64,000 nucleotides of DNA. Origin: Aralia elata. Lineage: Eukaryota > Streptophyta > Magnoliopsida > Apiales > Araliaceae. Made by a program: the position numbers and the translations under genes. Below, in pieces: positions 11,270-22,372 of the stretch; positions within the stretch are counted from its first letter, which is position 1; each line of letters begins with the position of its first letter. The notes beneath the pieces are model-generated. The model was not told the origin of the DNA and did no database searches. It saw nothing but the letters and a program-made list of their open reading frames with translations. Location of the stretch: the NCBI GenBank assembly GCA_034770075.1, contig CM068384.1, positions 100,316,433 through 100,380,432 of the forward strand. The letters run 5' to 3'.

Positions 11270-13278
11270 GTGCTCATAAAACCGGTGGTAGACCTGCACG
11301 TGAGCATGCAAAGAGTGCCGTTTTGCGGTCTCCATATAGTACAATGTTTGGATCGACTGGTTCATCGTCTACCGCCGTGGGTGCTAGGCAAACTCTTTTA
11401 TTTCGTTCAGCATTTCCGAAAGTATGTATGGAGATGCCATCAAAGTTTGAAGATGCGTTGTTTGAACAATGGTTCAAAATTGGTCTAAACAACAGGAAAA
11501 GGTTTGTTTTTTATTGTTAATAATGCTATAGTTTTTTTATTAAACAAGTCAATTTTTTTTTGAAACACATGGTTATTATTAAATAATTGTTATGGTTACT
11601 ATTATTTTATGTTTTGGTTACTGCTTTTATCATGTTATGGTTACTGTTATATTATAAGTTGGATTCCATTTTTATTTTCACAAAATGGTTTTTTGGTCAG
11701 TATGTTAGTTACTATGTAATTGTTAGGTATATGCATGTTGGTTAAATTGTTTTTGATTACATTATATCTCTGTTTTATTTACTGTCATATGATATTTTGG
11801 TTACTGTCATATTATGTTTTGGTTACGAATATATTATATTTTGGTTACTTTTATGAAATATGTGTTTTATGTTAATGTTTCATCGAAGTAAAGTGTTTGT
11901 TACTTTATATTATATTTTGAATTATTAATAGGTTTTTTTAGTACATTCATGTTGTTTAAAATTATTATTGAGTATATAATGTTGCATGTTTTGGCTACTA
12001 TTAAATTATTTTATGGTTACTTATATTTTATATTTTGGTTATTGTTTTGTTATGTATTGGTTACTGTTTTGGTTACTGTTTACAATTAAGTTGTTGATTA
12101 GTTTGTTAATTATTGTCTGTTAAAGTCTGATTTTGTGTAGTGTATGCTAATACTGAAACTGTTAATGTTAATGTGTATACTAATATGCTTTTTTATTGAA
12201 GGACCGACAAATTTCCTGGAAAGAACAATAATATTGAACCTGCTTTTTTATTTGGGTCTGTGCCAATTTCATCAAAAATGTGGTTCTATAAATTGAAGAC
12301 TTCTGGAGAATGGTTAGACGACGATGTGAGTTCTTTTTTTAAATAATTATGTTTTTGTAGATATGGTTACATTTTTTAGTTGGGTAGTAACTAGTGTTAA
12401 CATAGTTGGTTACATTCATTACCTACTTATATTTTTCAGCATCTGTGTAATAATATATGTTTTTTTATGGTTCAGCACGTCAATGTAGCGTTTTATTATT
12501 TGCGTAAGTTGGCCAGACATTCCGACAATGTTCAAACGAGGGTAACGACTACAGACTGCTGGTTTCATAACAAGATATCCGCTCTTTTTGAGGAGTATAC
12601 CAGTAAAAATGAAGATAAGAGTGTTTTGGCTGTGGATGGTGATGTTGATGAATACATCCATGGGATGTTTATGGATGTCAACACACCATGGAGAAATGTT
12701 GATTATATGTTGTTCCCCATTCATATGTCATTACCGGAACATTGGTTTTTGTTGACATTTGATGTGCACCGGAGATGTCTAACTGTTTATAATTCTTTTC
12801 GGCCAAAAAGGAAATCCATGCAAACAAAAATTATGGATGTTTGTGAGCCATACATATTTATTCTCCCAACTTTATTGCGCAAGAGTGGTTTTTGGAGGGA
12901 TAGGTCTGACATTGACTTTAGCAGTGAACCATTTCGTAACAAGGAAGAAGAAGATATAATTGAGTTGGAATTTGCAGAGGCGGTTCCTGAACAAGTCGAG
13001 GGGTAAGGGTTACATTTTTTCCAATTTTTTAATTATTTCATATAGGTCTGACATTGTTATATGTTTTTTGTGTGTGTAGTGATTGCGGGATGTTCACGAT
13101 ATGTTTCGCTGAGCATGTCATTTATCAAAAAGTTGATGAAATTCCTATCCCATTCCCCATTGCGCAGTATCGGAAGAAGTTATGCACAAACCTGTATATG
13201 CATGTAAGGAACAAACAGTTGGAGGGATATGAGTCTGAAAGAGAATTTCTAGGAAGTTTTGTTCCAGATTTTGATTAG
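11270..13278 (+). pseudogene. Ulp1-like (C48 family) cysteine protease of a MULE, 5' truncated
   Basis: SUMO-protease-like domain as found in plant Mutator elements. Four exons can be read: up to 11501 (5' part lost to the gypsy insertion), 12202-12325, 12476-13002 and 13080-13278, with GT/AG borders and frame kept throughout (the 13002/13080 junction gives VEGDCG). Landmarks: WLDDDHVNVAFYYLR, the catalytic-His block PEHWFLLTFD, and the catalytic Cys in DCGMFTICFAEH. Where most relatives have Asp (YDS), this copy has Asn (VYNSF), so the third triad member may be changed. The visible exons have no internal stop, but the N-terminus is detached. In the family such proteins are element-encoded accessory factors of unproven role. 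It converges with the transposase. Confidence 0.82.
11520..12190 (+). repeat. GGTTACTG-rich intron/subterminal repeats
   Basis: The first visible intron of the Ulp1 gene contains many copies of TGGTTACTG or close variants (e.g. around 11634, 11818, 12057). The orientation is opposite to the CAGTAACCA array at the other end of the element. Confidence 0.7.
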
Positions 13279-14600
13279 TTCGGATCTCGTTGTTTTATAT
13301 TTATGAATCGAGTTTTGTAATTTTTTGGTATATTAACAACAATTTTGTATGGGTTATGAGTTAGTGATGTTTATTGGATCTTATGTAGATGAGAACACAT
13401 ATTTGAGAATTTTAGCAGTAATGAAATTATCATTGTTTGTTGGTTGGTATTTGTTTCTTTTAAGTTGTGTTTGACTTGTGTTTGAGATGTACAGTTGGTA
13501 ACCAAACATGTATATAAAGGTAACCAACTATTATTTTTATAGTAAACAGAGAGTTACAAGCTTGTTTCAGGACATATATCAATTGTGAAATGTAAATGTC
13601 AGAGTATACTTGGGTTTCCTAAACAAACAATATCACATTCTTTACATGATGCTATATTTATTAGAGGATAATTTGGTTGTTTTGTTTTGTGGTTACCATT
13701 AAAACATGTTATGATTACTGTTATTTAACTGTTTGGTTACTTATTTATTATATTCGTATTACTTTTATGTAATGGTTTTTTTTTACTATTATTGTATAAT
13801 CAATGAGGCATTTTATTTTTATTCTATAGTTAATATTTGAGAATTTTAGCAGTAATGAAAGTAACACTGTTTGTTGGTTGGTATTTGTTTCTTTTAGGGT
13901 GTGTTTGCTAAATTGTTTGGGATGTACAGGCTGTAACCAAATATGTATAAAAAGGTAACCAATTATTGTTTGTATAGTAACCAGAGAGTTAGAAGCTTGT
14001 TTCAGGACATATACCAATTGTAAAATGTACATGTCAGAGTATACTTGGGTTGCCTCAACAAACAATGTCACATTCATTACATGATGCTGGATACTCAGGT
14101 TGTTTTGTGTTGTGGTTACCATTAAAACATGTTATGAGTACTGTTATATGACTATTTGGATGTTTAGTTATTATATTTGTAATGTTTGTTGATTACTATT
14201 ATTGTATAATCAATGATTGATTTTATTTTTATTTCATATCTTATATTAAATTGTTTATTATACATGATTTCATAAGATGGATTATTGTTTTGTTCTAGTT
14301 TCCATTATTATTTTTATTATATAGGTAACCATTTTATTAATTATTAGTGAATAAATATACATAAAATTTGTTAAAATCAGTATATATCAGATATTTAAGC
14401 TAAAATGTTAGGTCAATATCCAAACAATAACAATGTTGTTTATTGGAAATTCATAATGAAATCATAAATCAAAATATTAATCAATAACAATTTTTTTTAC
14501 TGTACACAACCAAAAATGTTACCAACCATTTTTATAATGGTTACTAATAGTAAACAATTATGTATCTATGTATTTACACTCTTAATGTAATTGCACTATA
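13279..14600. other. intergenic spacer between convergent MULE genes
   Basis: No gene seen. It carries scattered GGTAACCA/TGGTTACC motifs and a diverged internal duplication: 13400-13720 resembles 13830-14140 (both contain GTTTGTTGGTTGGTATTTGTT and GAAGCTTGTTTCAGGACATA-type blocks). Both genes end into this spacer. Confidence 0.6.
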
Positions 14601-17581
14601 TCAGACCTTTTTTGGTCTTAAAACAGGTGGATTATTGCATGTTTTCCTGTTGTGTCCTTTTTCCTGACACCTGCTGCATTTGTTTTGTATTTTGATTTCA
14701 GACCCGTGTTTGTACCTTCCTATTTTTGGTCTTCCCACTGGTCTTCTTGTGTTCGGTGGTTTTACACATATGTTTCTTACTTCCTCTGGTATATCCCAGT
14801 TTTCTTTGTCATCTAACGGCATTATAGAACCTGAATATGTGTCGGCCAAAGTTGTTTTGAAGTAATTTTTTGAGCAAAAATCATAACAGCTCAAATTTCG
14901 CTTGTTCATAACAGCAACAGCGTGCGGACAAGGCATCTCATGGTACTGAAATTTACGACATGTGCATGTCTTTTGGTCGATGTCCACAATATATTGTTTT
15001 GCAACATCATAAACAGTGAAAATCACCAAGTTGGATGTCTCAACCTACAACTCAAATTAAGTTTTGTTAGAATAAAGTACATCTGGATTCATTTTTATTG
15101 GCTGAAAACAGAATAAATATAGTAAAGTAAACAACTCAATGTTATAACTACAAAACACAATAATATTATTAGTATTCAGAGTAACCAATCAAGCATCAGT
15201 TAGTAACCAGTACAATGATACACAGTAACCAATTCAGCAGTAGTCAGTAATCATTATAATGTTGTGCAGTTATTAATTAAGTATTATTTAGTAACCAATA
15301 TAATATTACATAGTGACCAGGTTACCATTAATTAATAAACATGTTTGTATTAGTCAGTAACCATTATGTTGTTAGACAGTAACCAAGTCAGAAGTAGTCA
15401 GTGACCAATCCAACATTATTTAGTAACATTATGCAGTAACCCAAACAACATTAGTGAATATCTAATACAACATTAGACATTATACTGTTACACAGAAACC
15501 AATAGTGAACAAATAAGGTTCCATAAAATGCAACTGTAACTTATGATGCAATAATGTAAAATTTGTATTAGTTACCTTAAGTTTCTTTGATTTAATGATA
15601 TTAGACTGCCACCTTTCCTCGGCTGTTGTAGAAAGTGTTGTGATTGTTAACATGACTGCTTGTTTGTTTCTGAAATACCATCTTTGAACGAGACAACATA
15701 GGCATTCAATCATTGATGCAACTGGAAGATCCCGGATCATCTTGATTGCGTTGTTAATGGATTCAGCGGTGTTTGAAGTCATTGTTGAGTATCTGCTTAC
15801 AGCCCATGGAGCCTGGTGCACTTCTCCAACTTGACCTCTTCCTCCAAATATGTCCTTATTCGAGGATCAATGGCATCAAGTTCAGCCATGTGTTTGTTGA
15901 AATCTTCAATAGTGTAAGCTCTACAAGCCCCGTTGTAAGTCTGTTTAAGTTCATCTCCTTTTTTTTTGAATCTATTTTTTATATTTTTCAGTACATGGTA
16001 TATGCAGGAACCATGCATGACGTCCGGAAACACAACATTCAGTCCTTGTATAATGGCTTCATGTCTATCTGAGACAATGCATTGGCCTTCCCTAACTCCA
16101 CAAGCAATTCTCAAATTTATGAAAAACCATCTCCAAGATAATTCATTTTCGCTGTCAACCACTGCAAAAGCAATCGGAACAATGTTTCGATTTGCATCTT
16201 GTGTGCTTGCAACCAGTAGTGTCCCCCCGTAAGTTGATTGTATGAACGTTCCATCAATTATAATTATTGGAAAGCAATGGTTCCATGCTTGAATGGAAGC
16301 TCCAATAGCAAAGAATAAATATTTGAAACGACCATTTGTTTCCAATTCCAGGGATGTGACAGAACCTGATATGAAACATGAGCAAGCACATTAGAATCAC
16401 ATGCAGTAAACAGTATACAAATCACTGATAGTTGGTAACCATTCAGTTGTTTAATGGTATCCGAATCAGTTGAGTTGGGTAACTAAATCATTTTAGTAGG
16501 GTAACCAACTAATTGTGGAAAACCAACTAACTTGTATAAAATTATTACCTGGATTTGTTTTCTTCAGCATGTGTAACCATGACGGGATCGTTGAGTAGTC
16601 GTGTGGATTTCCTCTTACCTTTTCCAACGCTTTCTCCTTCGATCTCCATGCTTTTTGGTAAGAGATAGACACATTATATTCGGTCATCATATCCTCCACA
16701 ATATCGGTTGGTGTGTATACTTTTTTCAAATTTGTTAATTTGTGCATTATGCATTCACTGACCAACTCACTATTTGCCTGTCTGTGGTCTCCCATCAATA
16801 CGTTGACTGAACACGTATGGATGTCGTTGAATTCTCTCACCTTGAACATATTGGTTTTTCGCAAACTTGATGCTCTCATCTTCCATTTACAATTTTCATC
16901 ATATAGGCACACTAGGACAAAGTCTCTATGACCTGTTCGTTAAACTTTGTGTTGTCTGTTTTTCCTGATTGAATGCAGCCTCATAGCTTGTGATAGGATT
17001 TTCTTGTCTTTGTAGGTTTGATGTAATTGTACTTCACGTTCATTCGGATCTGTTATTACATCATCATATCGTTCTTCTGTGTATGATCTGTCATGTTGTC
17101 TGTCTAGTTGTTGTTCAATAATTTCCATTGCAAGGTCATCGACATACTGCCTTCTAATTTGGCAATCGTCTGTTGGTAGTGGAACTAGTGCTGAATTCCC
17201 TTGTATTGATCTGATTGGCGTTACATTGTTAATGGTAGTTTCTTCTACATTTGTCAAGATTGTTGTGCGTCCCCTTCTGTGTTCACTTTCTATAATCAGC
17301 GGGAATTTTCCTTGCTCACCAGATTTTCTACTGACTTCAATAAAGAATCTTAAGGTTGCTTCATCCGATATGTTGATTGGAGGAATATCACTTCTAATTT
17401 GAAATTTGATTGACAATGTTGTTGCGTTTGTGTTTAGCCGTAATGCACTGCATATCATGTTCTGCACTTCTCTGAACGAACAATTTGATGGAACTAGTAT
17501 GCCGGTAACTTCAAATCTGGTGTATTGGTTACTATCGGTCCATGTACCGTTGAAATAAAGTACAACTGGAATCATATCCAT
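14601..17581 (-). pseudogene. MULE (MuDR-type) transposase, broken
   Basis: Three exons: 17581-16549, 16365-15576 and 15044-14601. Order: N-terminal MuDR-like region; DNA-binding region (CLYDENCKWKMRAS); MULE catalytic domain with IDGTFI (first Asp), VSDRHEAI (second Asp) and the H..C block HGSCIYHVLKN; the TSNTAESIN block; a SWIM zinc finger (CTCRKFQYHEMPCPHA); and a CCHC knuckle (CSRCQEKGHNRKTC). Lesions: a TAA stop at about 16940 inside exon 1, and a frameshift near 15830 between the catalytic domain and the TSNTAES block. It therefore cannot make full-length transposase. Noncoding flanks carry CAGTAACCA repeats. Confidence 0.88.
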
Positions 17582-17799
17582 TTTTCGGCAACAGAATAAT
17601 TACTGTAACGTAACCAATCCACTGTTAGCTTGTAAACAAAGTGCATGATGTTAATAACCATTATAAAAAACAACCAGTATAATTTGTTTGTTACCAATTT
17701 AAGGCAAATTTTTTGTAAAAATGTAACAAATGTAGCTAACAAGTAACCATTAATATAAAAACATATGTAGAAGTGTACATTATTATGCTTTAGCAAGCA

Positions 17800-18740
17800 A
17801 TATTACAATAACCAATTAATCACTGTAGTAATTAAGTTTGCATTAGTCAGTAACCAAGTCAACATTAATCAGTAACCAATACAGCATTAGTCACTAAATA
17901 ATATTTTTACACAGTAACCAAGTCGGCATTATAATTTTACACAGTAACCAAGTCAACATTGGACAGTTAACATTTTAGTGTTATCCAGTAAACTAGTTAG
18001 CATTAGTCAGTAACCAAATCAACATTAACTATTAATATTAATTAATAACATAGTGACCAATATAATATTATAATTTTACACAGTAATCAAGTCATTATTA
18101 GACAGTTAACATTATAGTGTTACCCAGTAAACTAGTTAGCATTAGTTAGTAAACAAATCAGCATTAATTAGTAATATTATACAGTAACCAAGACAGCATT
18201 AGCCAGTAACCAAGACAACATTACACAGTATAATGTTTCACAGTAACCAATACAAAACATGCAAAAACCAAGACAATATTGGACAGGAACCAATTTATAT
18301 AACCTTAATAACCATTATATAAAACATGTATTGAAATACATTTTGCTAGCACAACATTCAGTATGTCAATACATACATGTGTACATTAATATGCTTCAGC
18401 AACCAATATTTCAGTAACCAATTAATCAATGCAGTAATTAAGTTTACATTAGTCAGTAACCAATTCAGCATTAGTCAGTAACTAATACACCATTAGTCAC
18501 TAAATAATCTTTTTACACAGTAACCAAGTCAGCATTATAATTTTACACAGTAACCAAGTCATCATTAGACAGTAAACATTATAGTGTTACACAGTAAACA
18601 AGTCACCATTAGTCGGTAACCAATATAATGTTACTCAGTATAAAAGTCAACATTAATCAGTAACTAAGTCAATACTAATTAATAATATTATACAGTAACC
18701 AAGACACCATTAGTCAGTAACTAAGACAGCATTACGCAGT
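17800..18740 (-). repeat. CAGTAACCA subterminal repeat array of MULE
   Basis: Dense imperfect repetition of a ~15-30 bp unit built on TTAGTCAGTAACCAA, with variants GTCAACATTA and TTTTACACAGTAACCAAG. A larger duplication is also visible: 17880-18010 and 18490-18610 share ATTTTACACAGTAACCAAGT in the same order. Confidence 0.85.
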
Positions 18741-19358
18741 ATATGGTGATAAACAATTATTTATACCATTATTCAAATGCATTTTGCAATCACAACATTC
18801 AGTATTCAAACTTTGTGACAATTTTAATTTCAAAACACTTAAGTAATGTAATCAATATAGAATTTCGTAGTAACCATAGGTAACTATATGGTGTTAAATT
18901 TTAAACTCTCATACCTCAGTATTTGTATCGAATTTGATGTCGATCTTGTACTCAACAATCACTGCATTAATTAAGTTTTTGGTTACTGAACTTGAAGGCG
19001 ATGTTGATGATGTATGCTATTTTCGTTCTAGATCTTCCTCGCCTCAACTGGAATCGTCTTCTCCGATTTCGAGCTGCGTCGCGACAGGAGGATTAGTCTT
19101 CTCCGATATCAGATTTGTGTCGCAACAGTTGATTTTGTCTTCTCCGATTGATTTGTCGTTGATATGTTATTCCGATATTAAAGTTGCATGTTTCTTCAGT
19201 TGCTTGAATTTAGGTCGGTTATAACTGATGTGTAGGAGTTAATGATACGTGATTTTAGTAACGTAATACATTGTGTTTTTCTATTTTTGTAATTATTTTG
19301 TTTGTGTTTTATTTTTGTAATTACTTTCTAGTTGTTGTATATTACTGTTAAGGACCCT
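18741..19358 (-). repeat. right terminal region/TIR of MULE
   Basis: Likely holds the promoter and 5' UTR of the transposase (CT-rich 19020-19160) and ends with the terminal repeat 19253-19358. The terminal ~90 bp (TTTTTGTAATTA twice, then GTTGTATATTA.TGTTAAG.ACCC) match 63680-63760. Confidence 0.7.
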
Positions 19359-19367
19359 TAAATTTAT

Positions 19368-20040
19368 GTCTTGGGCCCTTGGGGCTGATCTGCTGCCTGC
19401 TGGGTACACCGGTACATTAAGTACTATGGATGTTCCTACGGTCCTGCATCCATTAAGTCTAGGGCCTCTAGGCTGACAGCACATTGGCATTTGGCAATAG
19501 GATAGAATATTGTACCTATCAATTATCATTGTATTTAATTATTTATGTAACTGTGTTTATAAATATTAAATATTAATAAAATTTTAATCAACTAAAATAT
19601 TAATATTAAATAAAGTAATTAATATATCAATATTAAATTTTAATCAACTAACTTATTAATATTAATAAACTAACTAGTATATTAATATTAAAATTTAATC
19701 AACTAACTAATATATTAATTAAATTTACTTACAAGAAATCAAGAATGAATAATTAAAACTTTAAACTTAAATAATGTATTAATTAAAATTAATGTATTAC
19801 AACTTACAAGTTACAAATTACAATAATGAATAAGTAATAATTTATTGAATTAATAATTTGATGAATAATTATAAGTTTATAACTTTAATGTATAACTTAA
19901 ACAACAATCAAGAATGAGTCAGTTACAAATATTTGTCTTCAAAGTTTTTAAAATTGTCTACAAATCTTCAAAAAATATTTGTCTTTGAATCTTCATAAAA
20001 TATACCTTCAAATCTTCAAAAAAATATATCTTCAATATTC
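19368..20040. other. AT-rich intergenic DNA with short tandem repeats
   Basis: No gene recognised. 19560-19735 repeats a unit containing TTTAATCAACTAA and TATTAATATTA several times. 19920-20035 repeats AAATCTTCAAAAAATAT. A GC-richer block at 19365-19500 may be older TE sequence, but I do not recognise it. Confidence 0.5.
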
Positions 20041-20473
20041 ATGAATTTGCATTTTCAACAATTTTTGCTCCGACTTCGAGATCTTCTGAGCTATTTTGAT
20101 CGTTTATTACGTCTTGTACTCTCCTTTGCGCGGCAGGATAATCTCTATAGCAAATGTATATTTCCAACGATTCCGGACCAAGTCTGTTTCTTTTTTCATC
20201 AAATATCTTGCCAGATAAAGAAAAGCAAGATTTCGAAGCTACGATACTAGCTTGGATAGTTAGTAGATCACGGGCCATCGCCGCCAAAGTAAGAAATTGT
20301 CGTTTATGTTTTTCCCAGAAAGCGAGTATATTAAAATTTTCAAATTTTTGGTCGATCATAAAACTCTTAAAATCAGTATTACAATATAAACCAAGTTCGT
20401 TTAAACTACTTGTGTGTGTTGAAGTTTTTGGTTTTTTGGATAGTGATTTTATTAATGATTTAGAAGATGAAGG
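20041..20473 (-). pseudogene. hAT transposase C-terminal (dimerisation) relic
   Basis: The minus frame reads FNILAFWEKHKRQFLTLAAM followed by ARDLLTIQASIVASKSCFS and a SGK.FDEKRNRLGPESLE block, the signature of the hAT-family C-terminal dimerisation domain of plant RICESLEEPER-like transposases. Only this domain is present; the BED finger and catalytic core are missing. The upstream part of the same open frame (20474-20620) is GC-rich sequence that looks like a hAT end rather than protein. Confidence 0.78.
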
Positions 20474-20645
20474 GGGAGGGGGCGGTGCCAGTTCGGGCTT
20501 TTTGAAAGGCCAGGTCAGGCCGAATATGATAAAAAAACCATGATTTGTTCTCAGTCTTGCAGGTCGGGTCTGACAAGTCCAACCCTTGACCAGGCCGGGT
20601 TTTGACCAGGTCAAGCCCAAGTCGGATTAACGTCAGGCCCCATGT
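20474..20645 (-). mobile_element. probable hAT element end
   Basis: A short GC-rich stretch full of GGTCGGG/CAGGCC motifs next to the transposase relic, resembling hAT terminal regions. I could not define the terminus or a TSD. Confidence 0.35.
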
Positions 20646-20751
20646 ATAGCGGTGATATATATTTAAGCCTTTGTTATAGGACGAGTGGACTATATATTAT
20701 GACTATAAAGGACAACATGTGAACATTATGGTACGTACATATATTATGACC

Positions 20752-21079
20752 ATGGTTTTAAAACCCGGACCAGACCGGTAAAAATCAGAACCGGTCCGCC
20801 TTCCGGTCTGGTTTGGACCAATAACCCGGTTTTGGTGAAAATCAAGGTTGGCCAAAAAAAATTTAATATTAAAATTAATTACTTTTATTAATATATAACT
20901 CATCTTTATTATGTTTTAGTTCATAAAAAACGAGATTTTTAAAATTTTTATTAATTACTAATAATATATATTTTAATATATTAATGACGTCACTGGGTCA
21001 ATAACGGTCCGACCACTAGTAACCCACCCACCCAGTATCTTTTCTGATTGGATGACCGGTCCGAGTCTGAGAACTTTGA
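20752..21079. mobile_element. hAT-like MITE with 8-bp TSD
   Basis: A 328-bp element flanked by TTATGACC at 20744-20751 and 21080-21087. The ends are imperfect inverted repeats sharing a CGGACC(A)GACCGG-type core. There is no ORF. Similar terminal sequence appears at 23560-23700 and after 63770. Confidence 0.6.
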
Positions 21080-21087
21080 TTATGACC

Positions 21088-21621
21088 GTAAGGGCCCCCA
21101 ATTTGTTTTCATCTGTTGTACCATGGGCTTAACGACACCCAACTTTATATCATATCATGCCTTTCACATGTTGCGTTTCACAATTTTTAAAGTCTCGAGG
21201 TCTGCCGTACTTTCTTTCTTTTTCGGAATATAATTATTAAATTTATTCACTTTATCAAATAAATCGTAAAAAAATTATCAATTAAATTTATATACATAAC
21301 TCGTAATAAAAACATTGACACATAAAGTCGTAATATATTTCATTATTCTTTTTTGAGTACTGATATGTTGTATTTGTTTTTTTGTTGGAATTTTATCAAA
21401 TAAGGAGAGGATAAATTTATTTTTCATTTTACCACAAATTATAAAGCTTTCTTGGAGGCTTTGATGATTTTGTGTCACGTTTGTCATTTTGTTTTTAACT
21501 CTTTTGCCCTATAATTGTAAATATAATATTATTTTATATTTTTTTATTTAATCTTCTAAAATTTATAAAATTTGAATTTTATCTTACATAATTTACATAT
21601 AAAATACGTGTCACTAGATTC
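21088..21621. other. AT-rich DNA, no gene seen
   Basis: No coding signal, RNA gene or clear repeat recognised on either strand. Confidence 0.4.
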
Positions 21622-21722
21622 TATATATTTAAGCCTTTTTTAAAGAACGAATGGAATATACATTATGACCATAAGGACAACATGTGAACCTTATGGAACG
21701 TATAATCTAAAAGAGTCCTTCT

Positions 21723-22022
21723 GGGGCGATCGGGAATTATTGACCGGTCAATTTTTTTTTATTTTTTTTCTTTTGACTCTCAAAAAATTTATAATATTTA
21801 TTTTGACTCAAATTTATACATAATCTAGTGATTTAGGTGTAATTTGGATACATGTAAAAAATGAGGTTGCACAATCACCTATTTTTTATATGTATTCAAA
21901 TTACACATAAATCACTAGATTCTGTAAAAATTTGAGTTAAAATAAATATTATAATTTTTTTGGGAGTCAAAAGAAAAAAAAATTGGACCGGTCGCTAGAG
22001 TGGTCAGTAGTTCCCGGTCCCC
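21723..22022. mobile_element. foldback (palindromic) MITE
   Basis: Two ~130-bp arms are inverted copies (ATTTATTTTGACTCAAATTT.TACA and ..AATCTAGTGATTTA..GTGTAATTTG) around a centre near 21880. The ends share GGGAA.TA.TGACC. No convincing TSD was found. Confidence 0.65.
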
Positions 22023-22106
22023 TTAGAATTTTCCAATCCAAAATGATCCAACATATGGGCAGATAATCCTAAATGATTCTATCGTACCAAAATATAAAAA
22101 TATGTA

Positions 22107-22370
22107 CTCTCCATTCAAAAAAAAATATTAAAATATAAAAAAAATTTAATCTCAAAATGATAAGATAAAGTACATAAAGTGAAAGATAAATTTGTCATTT
22201 AATGAAATTTATTAGTATAAAAAATAAAAATATTTATCATTTTATATAATCGTGTGGGGTCATTAAGGATAAATTTTAAAAAAAATTACTCTATTTCCTC
22301 TACTTTTACTTTTTTTTTCTTAATATGTGTATAAATTGTATTTTGTTCATCATTTTGGAGACGGAGAGAG
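22107..22370. mobile_element. Stowaway-like MITE with TA target site
   Basis: 264 bp starting CTCTCCATTC and ending GGAGACGGAGAG, both ends bordered by TA. The CTC.CTCCGT-type terminus and TA duplication are the usual Stowaway (Tc1/mariner) signature. Confidence 0.6.
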
Positions 22371-22372
22371 TA

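Larger units (their letters stand above)
11270..19358. mobile_element. Mutator-like element with Ulp1 protease gene (left end displaced by gypsy insertion)
   Basis: Holds a + strand Ulp1-like protease gene and a minus-strand MULE transposase, convergent. The right terminus ends GTTAAGGACCC at 19358 followed by TTAAATTTA, a plausible 9-bp TSD copy. The terminal ~100 bp closely match the right TIR of the Pack-MULE at 58835-63760, which has a perfect 9-bp TSD, and this fixes the boundary. The left end is cut at 11270 by the gypsy retrotransposon and lies outside the window. Noncoding parts are filled with GGTTACTG/CAGTAACC repeats. Confidence 0.85.
20654..21700 (+). repeat. direct repeat pair flanking the MITE
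   Basis: 20654-20735 and 21622-21700 share TATATTTAAGCCTTT, ATTATGAC.ATAAAGGACAA-like and CATGTGAAC.TTATGG.ACGTA in the same order. The MITE inserted beside the first copy. Confidence 0.55.

Noticed and set aside
17800..18740. CRISPR-like array of regular short repeats
   Set aside because: Spacers are themselves repeats, unit length is irregular, and the context is a plant Mutator element.
19293..19529. 78-codon minus ORF after the MULE terminus
   Set aside because: Crosses the MULE end and TSD; no recognisable protein in any frame.
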